A stretch of DNA of 64,000 nt from Sphingobium sp. KCTC 72723 (GTDB lineage Bacteria > Pseudomonadota > Alphaproteobacteria > Sphingomonadales > Sphingomonadaceae). Both the position numbers and the translations under genes were made by a program. A model generated the notes under the pieces. The model did not search any database, had not been told where the DNA came from, and saw only the letters and a list, made by a program, of their open reading frames with translations. Of this stretch, positions 50,607 through 58,299 are shown in pieces (positions within the stretch are counted from its first letter, which is position 1; each line of letters starts with the position of its first letter). The stretch spans positions 1,364,001 through 1,428,000 of the forward strand of contig NZ_CP060388.1 of assembly GCF_014280435.1 (NCBI RefSeq). The letters are read 5' to 3'.

Positions 50607-51914
50607 CTATCTGCGCGGCGCCATGCCGCCAAACGTCACCAGGCTTTCCGCGCCATCCTGCGCCACTGCCGCCACGCCAATGAAATGATCGTCTACGACC
50701 ACATCCTTCAGCACCGTCTCGGTCGCGCCCGTCACGACCGCGCTGTCCGCCCAATCCTGCGCATCGGCCCGCCGCCAATAGACGCGGTAAGCCCGCGCCC
50801 CCGGCACCGCGTCCCAAATCACCCGCGTATCCATCGACAATGCCCCGTCGAGCGACACGGTCGCAGGCGCAGCAGGCGCATCCGCCAGCACCCGCAACGT
50901 CGCCACATTCAACGCCGTAACCTTGGCCAGATAGGCAAAGTCCATGCCCTTGACCGTGTCGCCATAATCGCGCCCGGCCTCGACCCGCAAATCCTGATGC
51001 TGCCGGTCATAATTCTCGATCCCCACCGAAAAGCGCACGGCCGGATAGCCCGCTTCCAGCAGCGGCGTATGGTCCCCGCCCCGCCCGAAACGGTCGGGCC
51101 GCCGCACCGCAAACACGTCCAGCCCAATCTGCGGATTGGCTTCCGCAATCCCGTCGATCGCCTTGGCCAGCGCGCGCGAAGGCCCGTCATCCTCCGCACC
51201 GATGCCCCGCCGCGTCAGCCCGGCCTTCACATCCTCGGCCGACCTTATCCCTTCGGAAAACACCCGCACCCGGTCCGCGACGATGCGGCCATTCTGCCCG
51301 GTGGTATTGCCGACGATGTCGTTGTTCAACATCGCGCGCACCTGCCACCCGCGCGCCTTAGCCGTGCTGGCCAGCAACTTGCCGCCCAGCAATCCCTGCT
51401 CCTCGCCCGACAGCAGCGCATAGACGATCGTGCCATCGAACTTCTGCCCGGCCAGCACCCGCGCCGCCTCGATCACCAGCGCGCTGCCAGAGCCATTGTC
51501 ATTCGCGCCGGGCGCATCGCTGGTCGCGTCCATGACGTCGCTCACCCGGCTGTCGATATGCGCCGCGACGATCACCACCTGATTGGCATCACCCGTCCCA
51601 CGCTGGATCGCCAGCACATCGACCACATCTGCGCCATTTGGCACCCGCGCCCCGGTAAAGCGCTCCGACACGCTCTCGACCTTCAGGCACCCGCCGCACG
51701 TCCTGGAAATCGCCGCAAATTCCTTCGCCGCCCACCCCCGCGCCGCGCCAATCCCCCGCTTAGGATCGCTCGCCGACGACAGCGTATGCCGCGTCCCGAA
51801 ACTCACCAGTTTTTCAACCGTAGCCTTCAACCGCCCCGGATCAGGCACCCGCTCCTGCGCGATCGCGGGTACAGAAAGGGCGGATGCAGCGGCCAGCAGA
51901 GCGAGTGTTTTCAT
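50607..51914 (-). CDS. M28 family zinc aminopeptidase in GTA gap
   Basis: A 435-residue exported metallopeptidase located between small and large terminase genes. Signal peptide MKTLALLAAASALSVPAIA, then M28 metal ligands: His/Asp in VIVAAHIDSR, Asp in GANDNGSGSALV, Glu pair in LSGEEQGLLGG, later Asp, and His in GRGGDHTPLLEAGYP. A C-terminal fibronectin-III-like domain (VIWDAVPGARAYRVYWRRAD) follows. Host-type enzyme that trims peptides outside the cytosol; not a phage family. Same strand as the GTA genes. Confidence 0.85.
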   Translation of the reverse strand: MKTLALLAAASALSVPAIAQERVPDPGRLKATVEKLVSFGTRHTLSSASDPKRGIGAARGWAAKEFAAISRTCGGCLKVESVSERFTGARVPNGADVVDVLAIQRGTGDANQVVIVAAHIDSRVSDVMDATSDAPGANDNGSGSALVIEAARVLAGQKFDGTIVYALLSGEEQGLLGGKLLASTAKARGWQVRAMLNNDIVGNTTGQNGRIVADRVRVFSEGIRSAEDVKAGLTRRGIGAEDDGPSRALAKAIDGIAEANPQIGLDVFAVRRPDRFGRGGDHTPLLEAGYPAVRFSVGIENYDRQHQDLRVEAGRDYGDTVKGMDFAYLAKVTALNVATLRVLADAPAAPATVSLDGALSMDTRVIWDAVPGARAYRVYWRRADAQDWADSAVVTGATETVLKDVVVDDHFIGVAAVAQDGAESLVTFGGMAPRR

Positions 51915-51965
51915 GCGAAACAGGTCTATCGCCTGTTGCACAGGTGTAAAGCGGCAAGACACCTT

Positions 51966-52355
51966 CTAGCCCTCTCCCGCCTTCGCGGGAGAGGGTTGGG
52001 TGAGGGTCTTCTTCTTCAACAGCGCATCACAGATCATTTGTGCGACCCCGTCCAAATTGGCCGCCACATCATGGTTCCAGAACCGCACGACCTGAAAACC
52101 CTGCGCTTCCAACCACGCTGTGCGTTGGCGATCGGATTCTTCGCTATGCTGGCCGCCATCCAGTTCGATCACCAGCGCCACTTCTACACATAGAAAATCC
52201 ACTATATATTGACCAAGCGTGGCCTGTCGGCGAAACTTGAAACCTTCGAGCTGACGATTGCGCAGGATCGCCCATAATGCACGCCCGACATCGGTCATGT
52301 CGCGTCGAAGGCGAATGGCATGAGGGCTGACTTGGCGACGAACCGGAAACATCAA
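51966..52355 (-). CDS. DUF559 endonuclease-like protein
   Basis: A 129-residue protein of the DUF559 group, related to Vsr-type/PD-(D/E)XK nucleases. FKFRRQATLGQYIVDFLCVEVALVIELDGGQH holds the D...ExD-Q core, then WLEAQGFQVVRFWNHDV. The final residues (TLTQPSPAKAGEG) are encoded by a palindromic repeat, and the whole gene lies between perfect 41-bp inverted repeats. Alternative later start near 52298. No signal peptide. Possible role in mobility of the repeat is speculative. Confidence 0.8.
   Translation of the reverse strand: MMFPVRRQVSPHAIRLRRDMTDVGRALWAILRNRQLEGFKFRRQATLGQYIVDFLCVEVALVIELDGGQHSEESDRQRTAWLEAQGFQVVRFWNHDVAANLDGVAQMICDALLKKKTLTQPSPAKAGEG
51969..52009. repeat. Left 41-bp terminal repeat of DUF559 unit
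   Basis: GCCCTCTCCCGCCTTCGCGG... hairpin followed by GTTGGGTGAGGGTCT. It is the exact reverse complement of 52376-52416 and overlaps the 3' end of the nuclease gene. Confidence 0.9.
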
Positions 52356-52375
52356 CTACCATTCTATCGCAAGAA

Positions 52376-52416
52376 AGACCCTCACCCAACCCTCTCCCGC
52401 GAAGGCGGGAGAGGGC
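52376..52416. repeat. Right 41-bp terminal repeat of DUF559 unit
   Basis: Exact inverted copy of 51969-52009. The 448-bp unit bounded by the pair contains only the nuclease gene. Short TA dinucleotides flank both outer ends, too little to claim a target duplication. Confidence 0.9.
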
Positions 52417-52592
52417 TATAAGTGACGGGTCCAACGGCCAATATCTGTCGAATTACACCCAACGCACTATGTGCGTCAGGACGAGCCGACTCTCCAACCA
52501 TTCCAGTCCAGCACCATAACCTCGACAATCCTTTGACGACTGGCATGTCATGCTGCCCGGCCTGTCGCTTTCCAAGCCCACCGGAAACAGCA

Positions 52593-52817
52593 TCATTTTC
52601 CAGCTCGATAACGTCCAAAAACGAAAAGAGCCCCTGCAATAAACGGTGTTCCATACGCTATCGAGAACAGTAAAACCCAGTGGAGAAAGTCGGCATCTGT
52701 GCCAGAGACAACCGCTGGCCATACCGGCATTGATCCAGACCATAGCGCGCCAAGCATCATGCCCGGCAGAATGACTATCGCCCAAAATAGACCAAGTATC
52801 TTCGCAGCCATCGTCAT
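52593..52817 (-). CDS. Small two-TM hypothetical protein
   Basis: A 74-residue membrane protein: MTMAAKILGLFWAIVILPGM, an outer loop (GSMPVWPAVVSGTDADFLHW) and a second hydrophobic segment (LLFSIAYGTPFIAGALFVFG). Lower GC than its surroundings. A TTG at 52868 overlapping the small terminase stop by 4 nt would extend it by 17 residues; the start is undecided. I do not recognise a family. It is not a known holin, though two-TM size would allow one. Confidence 0.5.
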   Translation of the reverse strand: MTMAAKILGLFWAIVILPGMMLGALWSGSMPVWPAVVSGTDADFLHWVLLFSIAYGTPFIAGALFVFGRYRAGK

Positions 52818-52864
52818 GGACGCCAGTCTCACGCCTGCCTTGAAGAATTGCAAGCCGCCCCCCT

Positions 52865-53398
52865 TCAAGTCCCCGTCTCCGCCCGCCGCTTGCGTATCTC
52901 GTCCAGCACCCGTTTCATCCGCGCCAGCGCATCCTCGCTCCCCGGCCCTTCCCGGTCGGGCATCGTCGCGCGGTATCGCGCCACTTGCTCGCGGTGCCTG
53001 GTCAGCAGTTGCAGCGCCAGCTTCAGGTCGCGCCCGCGCTTGATCTTGCGGCTTTTCACTGCGCCTTCACCGTCTAGCACGATTTCCTCGCTCTCGCTGC
53101 CGAACAGCACTTCGCGCATCAGCATCGCCTCGATCTCGGCATAGCCGATGTCGCGCACCCGTTCCCACTCGGCGGCAAAGCGCCTGTCGGTCTGGCGGCG
53201 CTTATAGGCGCTGGCCCGGCACACCCCGGCCACGCGCGCCGCTTCGGTCGCGTTACAGGTTTCGGCCAGCGTCTGGAGGAAAATCTGCTCCTTCGCGCGG
53301 TTCCACCCGTCCTTGCGCGGCTTGCGCTTCTGCGCGCGGGCGCCCTGTGCCGACGCCTGACGCTTCACCACCAATGCTGCCGCCTCACCCCCGACCAT
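52865..53398 (-). CDS. Small terminase-like DNA-binding protein (GTA gp1-like)
   Basis: A 177-residue protein at the 5' end of the cluster. Basic N-terminus, then a helix-turn-helix KEQIFLQTLAETCNATEAARVAGVCRASAYKRR with the TEAARxAGV pattern of small terminases, and a long helical middle and C-terminus. Would recognise DNA and load the large terminase. Start ATG 53398 keeps the gene clear of an upstream terminator; ATG/GTG alternatives exist toward 53506 but would run through that hairpin. Confidence 0.8.
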   Translation of the reverse strand: MVGGEAAALVVKRQASAQGARAQKRKPRKDGWNRAKEQIFLQTLAETCNATEAARVAGVCRASAYKRRQTDRRFAAEWERVRDIGYAEIEAMLMREVLFGSESEEIVLDGEGAVKSRKIKRGRDLKLALQLLTRHREQVARYRATMPDREGPGSEDALARMKRVLDEIRKRRAETGT

Positions 53399-53433
53399 CG
53401 CCCGCCCCCGCGCTGCGTCACCGCAGGCCAACG

Positions 53434-53468
53434 CAAAAAGGGCCAGCCCCTGTTTCAGGACCGGCCCT
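53434..53468 (-). terminator. Terminator upstream of GTA-like cluster
   Basis: AGGGCCGGTCCTG-AAAC-AGGGGCTGGCCCT stem read on the minus strand, followed by TTTTTG. It stops transcription from the GST gene and marks the 5' border of the cluster. Confidence 0.8.
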
Positions 53469-53566
53469 CGCCGCGTCGCCCCGCCTGGCGACTCACATTT
53501 TTCCACTATGCCTTTCTCTGCCAGATCATCGTGACGCTGTCAAGCATAATGTTCCATATGGGTTAA

Positions 53567-54214
53567 TTACTTCGCCATCATCCCCGCAACGATCGGCGCT
53601 TCCAGCGCCATCGCGTCCGCCACGCTGGGCCGTGCCTTCACTTGCTCCAGCCAGGCCGATACCCTGGGCCAGCGCCCCGCATCCAGCCCGTCCGAACAAT
53701 AAGCCACATTGATGATCGGGCAGGCCACGCCCAGATCGGCCAGCGTGAACCGATCCTCGACCAGCCAGCCGGAATCGGGCATAACCCCTTCCATATAATC
53801 ATATATCTTTGGCATTTCGGTCGCTTCCGCCGCATCCGCCGCCGCCAGGTCGCTTTCCTGCTTCAACGCCTTGGCCACCACCCGGTTGAAAAAGATCTTC
53901 TGTCCCGCCGCCTGGACGATCGTGTCGCCAAATTCCTCATACCACACCGTCCGCGCCCGCGCCTTCGCCTGCGCCGGGATCAGGTTCGGCTCCGGATGCA
54001 GGGCATCCATATAGGTGATGATCGCGGTCGAATCGCACAGCAGGAAATCACCATCCTCCAGCGCGGGTATCTTGCCGAACGGCGACCCTTTGAAATAGCC
54101 TTCCGCCCCGCGCCCAAACCCGGCTGCCTGCACCTCGACCGTGATGCCCTTCTCGGCGGCAAAGGCCAAAACCTTGCGCACAAACGGCGATGGCCGCGCT
54201 CCATGAATGATCAT
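53567..54214 (-). CDS. Glutathione S-transferase family protein
   Basis: A 215-residue GST. The start MIIHGARPSPFVRKVLAFAAEKG is the thioredoxin-like active-site region with Ser, and GSPFGKIPALEDGDFLLCDSTAIITYMD holds the cis-Pro and glutathione-binding ST pair. Helical C-terminal domain. Distinct in sequence from the GST at 30495. Likely a detoxification enzyme. Just upstream (in transcription sense, downstream) lies the terminator before the GTA-like cluster. Confidence 0.88.
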   Translation of the reverse strand: MIIHGARPSPFVRKVLAFAAEKGITVEVQAAGFGRGAEGYFKGSPFGKIPALEDGDFLLCDSTAIITYMDALHPEPNLIPAQAKARARTVWYEEFGDTIVQAAGQKIFFNRVVAKALKQESDLAAADAAEATEMPKIYDYMEGVMPDSGWLVEDRFTLADLGVACPIINVAYCSDGLDAGRWPRVSAWLEQVKARPSVADAMALEAPIVAGMMAK

Positions 54215-54325
54215 GCGTCCTGCTCCCTCATCATATCAAGAGCCGCACCATGCCAATCCAGTTTTGAAATGCAACTAGAAAATCATCTGCACGCCATTGT
54301 CCATCTCGCTGTCGCAATGCCCTTG

Positions 54326-55075
54326 TCAGCCAGCCACCCGCGTGCGCGTATAGTCGATCCGTATCCGCACCCAGCTACCGACCTGCGGCTTGCCGTTGAC
54401 GCGCGGCGGCATCACCAGAAACTGCCACGCCGCCAGCCGCACCGCGCGGGCATAGCCCGACCCCAGCGGCGATTCGCCCAGCGTCTGGCAATTATCGACA
54501 TGATAATGGTCGACCGTCTTGCACGCGACCAGACCCCATCCTTCCGCCGGACCATTATTGGGCAGGAAGGGCGACAGTTCGGCATTGGTCGGCCGCCTGT
54601 ACCATTCCGCCTCGAACAACTGCACCCCGCCCGGTCCCTCGCCCGGCCCGGCCACCGCCGCGCTGTCCCCTTGCCCGGAAGCGCCCACGCCCTGCGCCGC
54701 CTTGGGCAGCTTGCCGATGTCCGCCGACGCCATCTGCTCACGGTTCATGGTGATGAAGGGGAAGGGCGATGGCGGCAATTCGGCGGGCTTTTCCACTGGC
54801 ACCGGCGGGCGCACCACCGGATCGGCGGTCTTTTGCGGCGCGGCCTTGTCCTTCTCGCGCCGCTCGGCCTTCTCCGCCCTGGCCTGCTCCTTTTCCGCCT
54901 TCGGCCCTGCCTCCACGTCGAAGGTCACGGGCATCCGGTCATCGACCTTGGGCGGATCGACCTTGGGCGACAGGGTGAACAGCGCCAGCAACAGGATAGC
55001 GTTCAGCACCAGCGCGAACGCCATGCCGCCCGCGCGCTGCCGCAATCTGGCCCAGGGAATATTGGAAAATGTCAA
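54326..55075 (-). CDS. TonB-like periplasmic protein
   Basis: A 249-residue inner-membrane-anchored protein. One N-terminal TM (MAFALVLNAILLLALFTL), a charged Lys/Glu helix (EKEQARAEKAERREKDKAA), a Pro-rich spacer (VRPPVPVEKPAELPPSPFPF) and a C-terminal domain with KTVDHYHVDNCQTLGESPLG and WVRIRIDYT. The overall layout is TonB/energy-transducer-like, and the domain resembles TonB-C by strand order, but no ExbB/ExbD lies nearby. Likely transduces force or spans the periplasm. Confidence 0.65.
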   Translation of the reverse strand: MTFSNIPWARLRQRAGGMAFALVLNAILLLALFTLSPKVDPPKVDDRMPVTFDVEAGPKAEKEQARAEKAERREKDKAAPQKTADPVVRPPVPVEKPAELPPSPFPFITMNREQMASADIGKLPKAAQGVGASGQGDSAAVAGPGEGPGGVQLFEAEWYRRPTNAELSPFLPNNGPAEGWGLVACKTVDHYHVDNCQTLGESPLGSGYARAVRLAAWQFLVMPPRVNGKPQVGSWVRIRIDYTRTRVAG

Positions 55076-55152
55076 ATGCGCCGACCGAACAGGACTTTAT
55101 GGGATGGGTCATGCCCAGACGCCACCGCCGCGTCAACGCCGTCGCGGCGGAA

Positions 55153-55395
55153 TCAACACACATCTTCCTCCTGGACCACGGGCCTGCTCTCCCGCGTCGC
55201 TCGCATCCGGCTATTCTTGTCATCGGCATCGCTGGTCAGCACGACATGATCCTCATGCACTTCCAACAGCACGCCGGCAAAGGGAAAGCCCTCCAAACTG
55301 CCAGTCACGCGATAGCTGACCTCGTCCCCGACCTTGAAAGTCGCAGGATCAGTGTTGAAGGTGAAGGGGCAGCTGCCCTCGCCCATATTCTGCAT
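55153..55395 (-). CDS. Conserved hypothetical protein
   Basis: An 80-residue cytosolic-looking protein: MQNMGEGSCPFTFNTDPATF, then KVGDEVSYRVTGSLEGFPFAGVLLEV, a small beta-rich domain. AAGGAG lies 8 nt before ATG 55395. No family recognised. The surrounding spacing suggests it is expressed alone, divergent from the GNAT gene. Confidence 0.65.
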   Translation of the reverse strand: MQNMGEGSCPFTFNTDPATFKVGDEVSYRVTGSLEGFPFAGVLLEVHEDHVVLTSDADDKNSRMRATRESRPVVQEEDVC

Positions 55396-55488
55396 CTTCA
55401 TCTCTCCTTTTGCCCGTGACCCTACCGCGCCCCGCCACCCGATCAACCCCCTGTCGCCGCGATGGCATCCTCGCTACAGGCTTTGGCC

Positions 55489-56010
55489 ATGCTCATCCGT
55501 CTCGCCACCCCGGCCGATCTTCCCGCGCTCCACCCGGTCATCGAACGCGCCTATCGCGGCGACAGCGCGCGGGCGGGCTGGACCTTCGAATCGGACCTGC
55601 TCACTGGCCCGCGCACCGACATCGCGACCCTGTCCACCATCCTCGCCAGCCCCACCGACCGGCTGCTGGTCGCGCTGGATGCTGACGCCGCGCCCCTGGG
55701 CTGCGTCCAGATCACGGATCGGGGCGACGCCCTCGCCTATCTCGGCCTGCTCTGCATCGACCCGTTGCGCCAGTCGTCGGGCCTTGGCCGCCGCCTGATC
55801 GCCGCTGCCGAAGATCATGCCGCCCGCCTCTTTGCCGCGCAAATCATGGAAATGACCGTCATCGACAGCCGCGCCGAACTCATCGCCTGGTATGCGCGGC
55901 GCGGCTACGCCCTGACCCCCGAAAAACGCCCCTTCCCCATCCCGCTCGACCCGCCATTGCAAATGGTCGTGCTGGCAAAAAGGCTGGCGAGCGGTAGCGA
56001 TCTCGGCTAG
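55489..56010 (+). CDS. GNAT family N-acetyltransferase
   Basis: A 173-residue acetyl-CoA-dependent transferase. Motif A: LCIDPLRQSSGLGRRLIAAAEDHA carries the acetyl-CoA-binding R/QxxGxG/A (here QSSGLGR). Motif B: WYARRGYALTPEKRPFPI. Substrate unknown. It is 10 nt before the YqaA-type gene, likely one transcript with it and lnt. Confidence 0.88.
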   Translation: MLIRLATPADLPALHPVIERAYRGDSARAGWTFESDLLTGPRTDIATLSTILASPTDRLLVALDADAAPLGCVQITDRGDALAYLGLLCIDPLRQSSGLGRRLIAAAEDHAARLFAAQIMEMTVIDSRAELIAWYARRGYALTPEKRPFPIPLDPPLQMVVLAKRLASGSDLG

Positions 56011-56020
56011 GTCGCGGCCC

Positions 56021-56656
56021 ATGCTCAACAGGCTCTATCAATGGACGCTGGCCAAGGCCGCCCATGCCCACGCCGAACGCTGGCTGTTCGTCATCAGCTT
56101 CATGGAATCGAGCTTTTTCCCGATCCCGCCGCACCCCCTGCTCGGCCTCATGTGCCTGGCCCGGCCGGAACGTGCGCTGCGCTTCGGCTTCATCTGCACG
56201 CTGGCGTCGGTGCTGGGCGGGATGCTGGGCTATGGCATCGGCCACTTCCTCTACGAAACGGTCGGGCAGCAAATCCTGACCGCGCTGGGCCTTGCCGCCA
56301 AATTCCCGGTCGCGGCCTGCTACCTCCGCGATTACGGCGCGGAAATCATCCTGATCAAGGGCGCGACGCCGATCCCGTTCAAACTGATCACGATCACGGC
56401 GGGCTTCATCGGCCTGCCGCTGTTCACTTTCCTGTGGGCGTCAGTCCTGTCCCGCGCGTTCCAGTTCATGCTCGTCGGCTTCCTCTTCTGGAAATTCGGC
56501 CGGCCCATCAAAGCCTTCATCGAAAAATATCTCGCCTGGCTTTCCGCCCTGTTCCTCGTCCTCATCGTCGGGGGCTTCATTGCCGCATCCATGCTGACCG
56601 GCGGCGGGCAAAAGGACGATAAATGCAGCCACGCCACCATGGCGACCATAGGCTGA
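56021..56656 (+). CDS. YqaA/DedA-type (VTT) membrane protein
   Basis: A 211-residue membrane protein of the VTT/DedA-related group. Conserved start helix and ESSFFPIPPHPLLGLMCLARP (the FPxPP re-entrant-like motif), later YGAEIILIKGATPIPFKLITITAG, typical of YqaA-like proteins. DedA-superfamily members move or flip lipids across the inner membrane. Adjacent to lnt: the reading frame overlaps the next gene's alternative start. Confidence 0.82.
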   Translation: MLNRLYQWTLAKAAHAHAERWLFVISFMESSFFPIPPHPLLGLMCLARPERALRFGFICTLASVLGGMLGYGIGHFLYETVGQQILTALGLAAKFPVAACYLRDYGAEIILIKGATPIPFKLITITAGFIGLPLFTFLWASVLSRAFQFMLVGFLFWKFGRPIKAFIEKYLAWLSALFLVLIVGGFIAASMLTGGGQKDDKCSHATMATIG

Positions 56657-56664
56657 TACCGGCC

Positions 56665-58242
56665 ATGTATGCTGCCGCGCAGCAGGCTTTCGCCCGCCAT
56701 CCCAAATGGGCGGCGCTGCTCGCCGGGGCGCTCTCGGCGACGGGCTTTGCCCCGCTCAACCTGTGGCCAGTCACGCTCGCCTGCCTTGCTGCGCTGATTC
56801 TGCTCATCGAACGCGCCCCCGACCGCCGCGCCGCCTTCCTGCGCGGCTGGCTGTTCGGCGTCGGCCACTTCACCCTGTCGCTCAACTGGATCGCCCACGC
56901 CTTCACCTTTCAGGACGCGATGCCCCACTGGCTGGGCTTCCCCGCCGTCGCGCTCCTCTCACTCTACCTCGCGCTTTTCCCGGCACTGGCGACGCTGGGG
57001 ACATGGTGGCTATCCCATAACCATATGTTCCCGCGCAGGCGGGAACACGCAGTTCTTCCCTTCATCCCCCTCTTCGCCGCCCTCTGGCTCGCCAGCGAAT
57101 ATCTGCGCGCGTGCGCTTTCACCGGCTTTGCCTGGAACCCGATCGGCATCATCCTGCTGCCCACCGGCGCAGCGATCGGCGCGACCCTGATCGGCACCTA
57201 TGGCCTTGGCGCGCTCACCATCCTCGCGGCCGGGGCGCTCCGCCTCGCTCTCGCCCGCGACTATCGCCCCGCCGCCGCCATCGCCGCGCCGCTCTGCGCC
57301 CTTGCCCTCTGGGGCATCCTGTCCCCCGCGCCCGCCACCCCGCCCGGCGCACCGCGCGTCCGCGTGGTCCAGCCCAATATCGGTCAGGACCAGAAATATT
57401 CGGTCGCCGCCGAAGTCGCCAATTTCCGCAAACTCGCCGCCCTTTCCGGCCAACCGCGCGCTGCCCCCCGCCTCATCTTCTGGCCCGAAGCGGCGATCCC
57501 CGCCTATCTCGACATGGAACCGGGCTGGCGCGCCCGCCTCGCCAGCCTGCTCGGCCCCGGCGACCTGCTGCTCACCGGCGCGGACAAGGTCTATTTCAAA
57601 CCCGTCGAACAGGACGGCTTCGTCACCCAGAAACTGACCGGCGCCAACAACAGCGTCTGGATCGTCACGCCCGACGCCACGCTGCTTGACCGCTACGACA
57701 AATCGCACCTCGTCCCCTTTGGCGAATATCTGCCGATGCGGTCCGTCCTCACCCCGCTCGGCCTCTCCCGCCTGGTGCCGGGCGACGCTGATTTCTGGCC
57801 CGGCTCCGGCCCGCAAAGCCTGACCCTGCCCGCCACCACCGGCCGCCCGTCGCTCAAAATGGGCGTGCAGATCTGCTATGAAATCATCTTTTCCGGGCAA
57901 GTGGTAGACCGCGCCAACCGCCCCGCTTTCCTGTTCAACCCGTCCAACGACGCCTGGTTCGGCAGCTGGGGTCCGGTCCAGCATCTGGCGCAAGCCCGCC
58001 TGCGCGCGCTGGAGGAAGGGCTGCCCGTCATCCGCTCCACCCCTACCGGCATTTCCGCCGTCATCGACGCGCGCGGCCATGTGTTGCGCAGCCTGCCGCA
58101 CAATCGCGCCGGTTTTCTCGACAGCGGCCTGCCTCCGCCCTTGCCGCCCACTCTGTTTGCCCGCGTCGGCAATGTCGCACCACTGGCCCTGATGCTCTTG
58201 CTGTTCGGGCTGGCCATTGCCTTGCGGCGCGGCAAAAGCTAA
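56665..58242 (+). CDS. lnt: Apolipoprotein N-acyltransferase
   Basis: A 525-residue inner-membrane enzyme that adds the third acyl chain to lipoproteins. Several N-terminal membrane segments are followed by a nitrilase-type domain with the triad: Glu in FWPEAAIPAY, Lys in LTGADKVYF and Cys in VQICYEIIFSG. Residues 121-128 (MFPRRREH) are encoded by a palindromic repeat inserted into the gene. It lies between two membrane segments, so the enzyme is probably still active. Start ATG 56665. The window has many lipoproteins that need this enzyme. Confidence 0.93.
   Translation: MYAAAQQAFARHPKWAALLAGALSATGFAPLNLWPVTLACLAALILLIERAPDRRAAFLRGWLFGVGHFTLSLNWIAHAFTFQDAMPHWLGFPAVALLSLYLALFPALATLGTWWLSHNHMFPRRREHAVLPFIPLFAALWLASEYLRACAFTGFAWNPIGIILLPTGAAIGATLIGTYGLGALTILAAGALRLALARDYRPAAAIAAPLCALALWGILSPAPATPPGAPRVRVVQPNIGQDQKYSVAAEVANFRKLAALSGQPRAAPRLIFWPEAAIPAYLDMEPGWRARLASLLGPGDLLLTGADKVYFKPVEQDGFVTQKLTGANNSVWIVTPDATLLDRYDKSHLVPFGEYLPMRSVLTPLGLSRLVPGDADFWPGSGPQSLTLPATTGRPSLKMGVQICYEIIFSGQVVDRANRPAFLFNPSNDAWFGSWGPVQHLAQARLRALEEGLPVIRSTPTGISAVIDARGHVLRSLPHNRAGFLDSGLPPPLPPTLFARVGNVAPLALMLLLFGLAIALRRGKS
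57026..57047. repeat. Palindrome inside lnt coding region
   Basis: TGTTCCCGC-GCAG-GCGGGAACA, 9-bp arms, in frame within lnt. Its core is the same as the repeat at 25023-25043. Confidence 0.8.
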
Positions 58243-58299
58243 TAGCGACATAAACAATTCTTTATATCGAACTTGCCCAAAGCGTCTTACGGGAGTCCC

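Noticed and set aside
52382..52654. Minus-strand 90-codon frame overlapping the small two-TM gene and a repeat
   Set aside because: Ends inside the palindromic repeat, shows no domain and competes with the more plausible membrane-protein frame.
34785..53398. Inducible integrated prophage
   Set aside because: No integrase, repressor, replication or lysis genes and no flanking direct repeats seen; gene order is that of a GTA.
58243..58299. SAM-sensing riboswitch upstream of metK
   Set aside because: The gap is only 57 nt and contains no recognisable SAM-II or SAM/SAH consensus or terminator.
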